Source: an uncultured Phascolarctobacterium sp.
GTDB lineage: Bacteria; Bacillota; Negativicutes; Acidaminococcales; Acidaminococcaceae
DNA length: 34,978 nucleotides
NCBI GenBank assembly: GCA_947629685.1
Contig: CANREP010000019.1
Coordinates: 1 to 34,978 of the forward strand
Direction: 5' to 3'
Part shown: positions 32,815 to 34,978 of the stretch, piece by piece
How positions within the stretch are numbered: position 1 is the stretch's first letter
Layout: each line of letters starts with the position of its first letter
Notes under the pieces: model-generated
The model's database searches: none
Told to the model about the DNA's origin: nothing
The model's input: only the letters and a program-made list of their open reading frames with translations
Made by a program: the position numbers and the translations under genes

Positions 32815-33741
32815 TTATTTGCTGTTCTGAAACTGCACATAAAAATAACGGCAGTAATGCAGCGTGACATATGCGACAATCAATGTGGCGATACAGGTCT
32901 CAAAATAATAGAGGTACTGGAAAAAGTCGTGCAAAGCAACGCCTATACGTTCATAATAATTTAAGGAAAGCCGCAGTGCCGTAGCCGTGATGACAAAAGG
33001 GAAGGTGAAAGCAGCGTAGCTTGGATAAAAAGGCAATTTAAGCAGCTTAGGCATGAGGCTCAAAATAAAGAAGAAAAGAAACTGGGCGGCAATCTGCATG
33101 AGGGAGATCATCAGAAAATTTTTATCTTGGATAACGGCAAAATAACCGGCAAGACTGAGGCTCATAGGAGCTGTGTAAATGCAGATAAGCGGTTTTACTG
33201 CGGATTCAGCCGGAGGAATCAATACGTAACGATAAGTAATGAGGAAAAGGAGCAGCAGATATGCGATAAACCCGAACCAGAAGATATACACTCCTGCGGC
33301 CGCGAAATTAAATGTAGGGGAGGTGACTGCGGCTACAATAATACCTACATAAGCGATAAAAAAGGTTGGAAAAACATTTTTTAATTCTAGATTGATCATA
33401 AAATTTTTGGTAAACCAAAAAATAAGCAAGATATGTGCGGCAACTGCCAAAAGCCAGATAAAACGGCTCAATGTAGGCAGCATAGCGGAAAAATAAGTAC
33501 AAAGCTGCATGATAGCCATAAAGAAAGTTGCCGCAACGCTGCCAAGCACAGGATTGCCGGTCATGTCAGCATGAATCATTCGGGGATAGCGGATGATTTT
33601 CAGCAGGAGCATAGTGCCGAGTATTATCGATAAAGTACCGCAGATCCATTTACAGGTCAAAGAATAAGGGGCGAGAAGATTACCGAGCGCTGCCAGTCCT
33701 AACATAACGCCAGCTGTGGGAATTGGTACTGATTTAATCAT
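32815..33741 (-). CDS. TDT/TehA (SLAC1)-family membrane transporter
   Basis: 308 residues, almost entirely hydrophobic, with about ten transmembrane segments. Landmarks are the N-terminal IPTAGVMLGLAALGNLL, typical of tellurite-resistance/dicarboxylate transporter proteins, and repeated helices separated by short loops (GNPVLGSVAATFFMAIMQL, YPSYAAFTFPFVITATAL). The family includes TehA, the malate transporter Mae1 and SLAC1 anion channels; substrate here is unknown and could be a C4-dicarboxylate, sulfite or other anion. Divergent from a LysR gene whose product is the obvious candidate regulator. AAAGGATT precedes the ATG. Single-gene unit. Confidence 0.82.
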   Translation of the reverse strand: MIKSVPIPTAGVMLGLAALGNLLAPYSLTCKWICGTLSIILGTMLLLKIIRYPRMIHADMTGNPVLGSVAATFFMAIMQLCTYFSAMLPTLSRFIWLLAVAAHILLIFWFTKNFMINLELKNVFPTFFIAYVGIIVAAVTSPTFNFAAAGVYIFWFGFIAYLLLLFLITYRYVLIPPAESAVKPLICIYTAPMSLSLAGYFAVIQDKNFLMISLMQIAAQFLFFFILSLMPKLLKLPFYPSYAAFTFPFVITATALRLSLNYYERIGVALHDFFQYLYYFETCIATLIVAYVTLHYCRYFYVQFQNSK

Positions 33742-33772
33742 GAATAATCCTTTCTTTGTTGAGAAAAATGTT

Positions 33773-33790
33773 GTAGTAACAGCATACTAC
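33773..33790. promoter_or_regulatory. Inverted repeat in the transporter leader
   Basis: GTAGTA-ACAGCA-TACTAC, 6-bp perfect arms, between a TATAAT on the minus strand (33797-33792) and the transporter start. Candidate operator, possibly for the adjacent LysR protein. Confidence 0.4.
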
Positions 33791-33816
33791 GATTATAATG
33801 ATTAGTAAAATAAATC

Positions 33817-33839
33817 TTTCTGATTATAATAATCAGAAA
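33817..33839. promoter_or_regulatory. LysR-type operator-like palindrome between transporter and regulator
   Basis: TTTCTGATTA (33817-33826), TAA, TAATCAGAAA (33830-33839): a 23-base perfect inverted repeat. It contains a plus-strand TATAAT (33825-33830) that could be the lysR -10. A related GATTATAATGATTAG lies at 33791-33805. LysR proteins usually bind such paired A/T-rich dyads and repress their own gene. Confidence 0.6.
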
Positions 33840-33858
33840 AATAAATAGTGAGGAAAAT

Positions 33859-34746
33859 ATGCTGGAAGAATTACAGACTTTTGTAGCAGTAACGGAATTA
33901 CAAAGTTTTACTAAAGCAGCAGAGCAGTTGAATATTTCTCAGCCTACAGTCAGCTTACATATTAAAAGATTAGAGGAATACTTTGGCGAGATACTTATTT
34001 TCCGCAGCCGCCGGCAGAAAAAACCGGCAATGACTGCCGCTGGGCAAAGATTATACCAACAGGCGAAAAAACTGCTGAATTTATGGAAGACTACATATAG
34101 TTACGTCAAAGATGATTTTGCCGGTGGCGGCAGATTGACTATCGGTGCGACATTTACCATAGGAGAGTATTTTTTGCCGGAGTTTTTAGGAGAATTTAAT
34201 AAAAAGTTTCCTAATATAAAAGTGGAACTGGAGATAGGCAATACGCAGAAAATAGGCGAACTGCTGAGTAACTATAAAATAAACGCAGCCATTGTAGAGG
34301 GAAATCTTATAAATGAAAAGTTTATAAAAAAGCATCTATATACAGACCGGCTGGTAGTTGTTGCGCCATTAGGGAAAGCGAATCAGAAGCTGGACAACGA
34401 ACGCTGGATAATAAGAGAAAAAGGTTCTGGCACAAGGAGTCAATGGGAGAATCTGATAGGCAGCGGTCTTACAGAATTAAAATTTAAACCGCTTGTCATG
34501 AACAGTAATTTCGCCGTTAAAGAAGCAGTGCGCAATAATTTGGGAATAGCGCTGCTGTCGGAGTATATAGCGGCAGATGCAGTCAAAAAAGAAGAAGTGG
34601 CGCTTCACAAAGATGCATTACAGGCGAAACGTTATTTTGATTTAGTGCTTACTAAAGATAATGTACAGGATGGCTTGATAGATATTTTCAGTACAAGTAT
34701 CAGTGATTTCTTTCAAAGAAAGCAAATGGCAATGGATATAATATAA
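33859..34746 (+). CDS. LysR-family transcriptional regulator
   Basis: 295 residues. The N-terminal winged HTH (1-60: LQTFVAVTELQSFTKAAEQL, NISQPTVSLHIKRLEEYFG) is followed by a linker helix and a periplasmic-binding-like effector domain (about 92-290: RLTIGATFTIGEYFLPEFLG, REKGSGTRSQWE, NLGIALLSEYIA). The effector domain resembles the CysL/YwfK/CbbR branch, whose members often respond to anions or metabolites and control adjacent divergent transporters. The target is probably the TDT transporter gene and itself, through the palindrome between them. GAGGAAA precedes the ATG. Effector not identifiable. Confidence 0.93.
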   Translation: MLEELQTFVAVTELQSFTKAAEQLNISQPTVSLHIKRLEEYFGEILIFRSRRQKKPAMTAAGQRLYQQAKKLLNLWKTTYSYVKDDFAGGGRLTIGATFTIGEYFLPEFLGEFNKKFPNIKVELEIGNTQKIGELLSNYKINAAIVEGNLINEKFIKKHLYTDRLVVVAPLGKANQKLDNERWIIREKGSGTRSQWENLIGSGLTELKFKPLVMNSNFAVKEAVRNNLGIALLSEYIAADAVKKEEVALHKDALQAKRYFDLVLTKDNVQDGLIDIFSTSISDFFQRKQMAMDII

Positions 34747-34938
34747 ATTGTAATAATAAGAATAAAGAAAAAACATTTTGTTTTACTGTATAGAGCTGTA
34801 ATTAAAGTAAAAGGGCAAGAATTTTTCAGCAAAAATGTGTCGCTTGTAAAGCAGGATCAAACATAGCTTCTAAAGCAACCAATCCGTGCGTGTCAGAAAG
34901 GAAAACGAAAAAAGTTTAAAAAAGTTGCAAAAAAGGTG
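34747..34938. other. Intergenic stretch with no gene
   Basis: AT-rich, no credible coding frame and no clear terminator for lysR; only a weak AAAAC-ATTTT-GTTTT repeat near 34770-34785. The last 35 bases before 34939 are A-tract-rich (phased A runs) and look like an UP element for the promoter at the right edge. Confidence 0.5.
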
Positions 34939-34967
34939 TTGACAGGAGAAGTGGAGGGTGGTATTAT
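34939..34967 (+). promoter_or_regulatory. Very strong promoter at the right edge, probably for an rRNA or stable-RNA operon
   Basis: Perfect TTGACA (34939-34944), 17-base spacer, TATTAT (34962-34967), preceded by A-tracts at about 34906-34935. The G-rich spacer and A-rich upstream element resemble Firmicute rrn promoters. The transcript would start near 34974, so its product is outside the window. Confidence 0.65.
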
Positions 34968-34978
34968 ATACAAGTCGC

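Noticed and set aside
34852-34862. CAGGATCAAAC, the reverse complement of the start of 16S rRNA
   Set aside because: Only 11 bases match and both flanks differ from 16S, so it is taken as chance or a tiny remnant, not a gene.

Overview
The window looks like the chromosome of a low-to-moderate G+C Firmicute, most probably a Negativicute; Acidaminococcaceae such as Phascolarctobacterium is a low-confidence guess. The signs are T-box control of trp and ileS, an NfeD/FloA pair, a ylm-type division cluster (pgeF, yggS, sepF, proC, ylmH, divIVA) upstream of ileS, a split carboxyltransferase subunit of the oxaloacetate decarboxylase/5S type, and strong Shine-Dalgarno sequences with several TTG or GTG starts. 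No sequence search was possible, so the taxonomy is inference.

Layout. Positions 1-600 are the worn edge of a mobile element: the first 21 codons of a tyrosine integrase run off the left end, followed by an orphan terminator and two head-to-head gene fragments. Positions 718-7513 hold a consensus promoter, a tryptophan T-box and a complete trpEGDCFBA operon with tight or overlapping junctions. A variant peptide deformylase follows at 7587-7997. Threonine deaminase (8049-9254) is on the minus strand, with its own promoter and a terminator-like hairpin in its leader. Positions 9475-12867 carry prmA, rsmE, mtaB and a HIT protein. rpsU and yqeY follow from a perfect-consensus promoter.

Positions 13771-19762 form one tightly packed plus-strand group: nfeD, floA, an unrecognised membrane-anchored protein, a two-domain PPK2 polyphosphate:AMP phosphotransferase, an uncharacterised radical SAM protein and pgeF. 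Positions 19929-24301 hold yggS, sepF, proC, ylmH, divIVA and a histidine phosphatase. An isoleucine T-box and ileS follow, then a CNNM/CorC-type membrane protein.

The right part is mostly on the minus strand: a carboxyltransferase subunit without biotin domain, a class A penicillin-binding protein, and a TDT/TehA-type transporter. The transporter is divergent from a LysR regulator, with an operator-like palindrome between them. The window ends in a very strong promoter with an A-rich upstream tract, probably of an rRNA or other stable-RNA operon that starts beyond the edge.

Most of the window is conserved housekeeping sequence. I found no CRISPR array, defence island, toxin-antitoxin pair or clearly new multigene system. 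The least explained items are the protein encoded next to FloA, the stand-alone TIGR03960-like radical SAM protein, the deformylase with an altered motif I, several operator-like palindromes on promoters, and the degraded element at the left edge.
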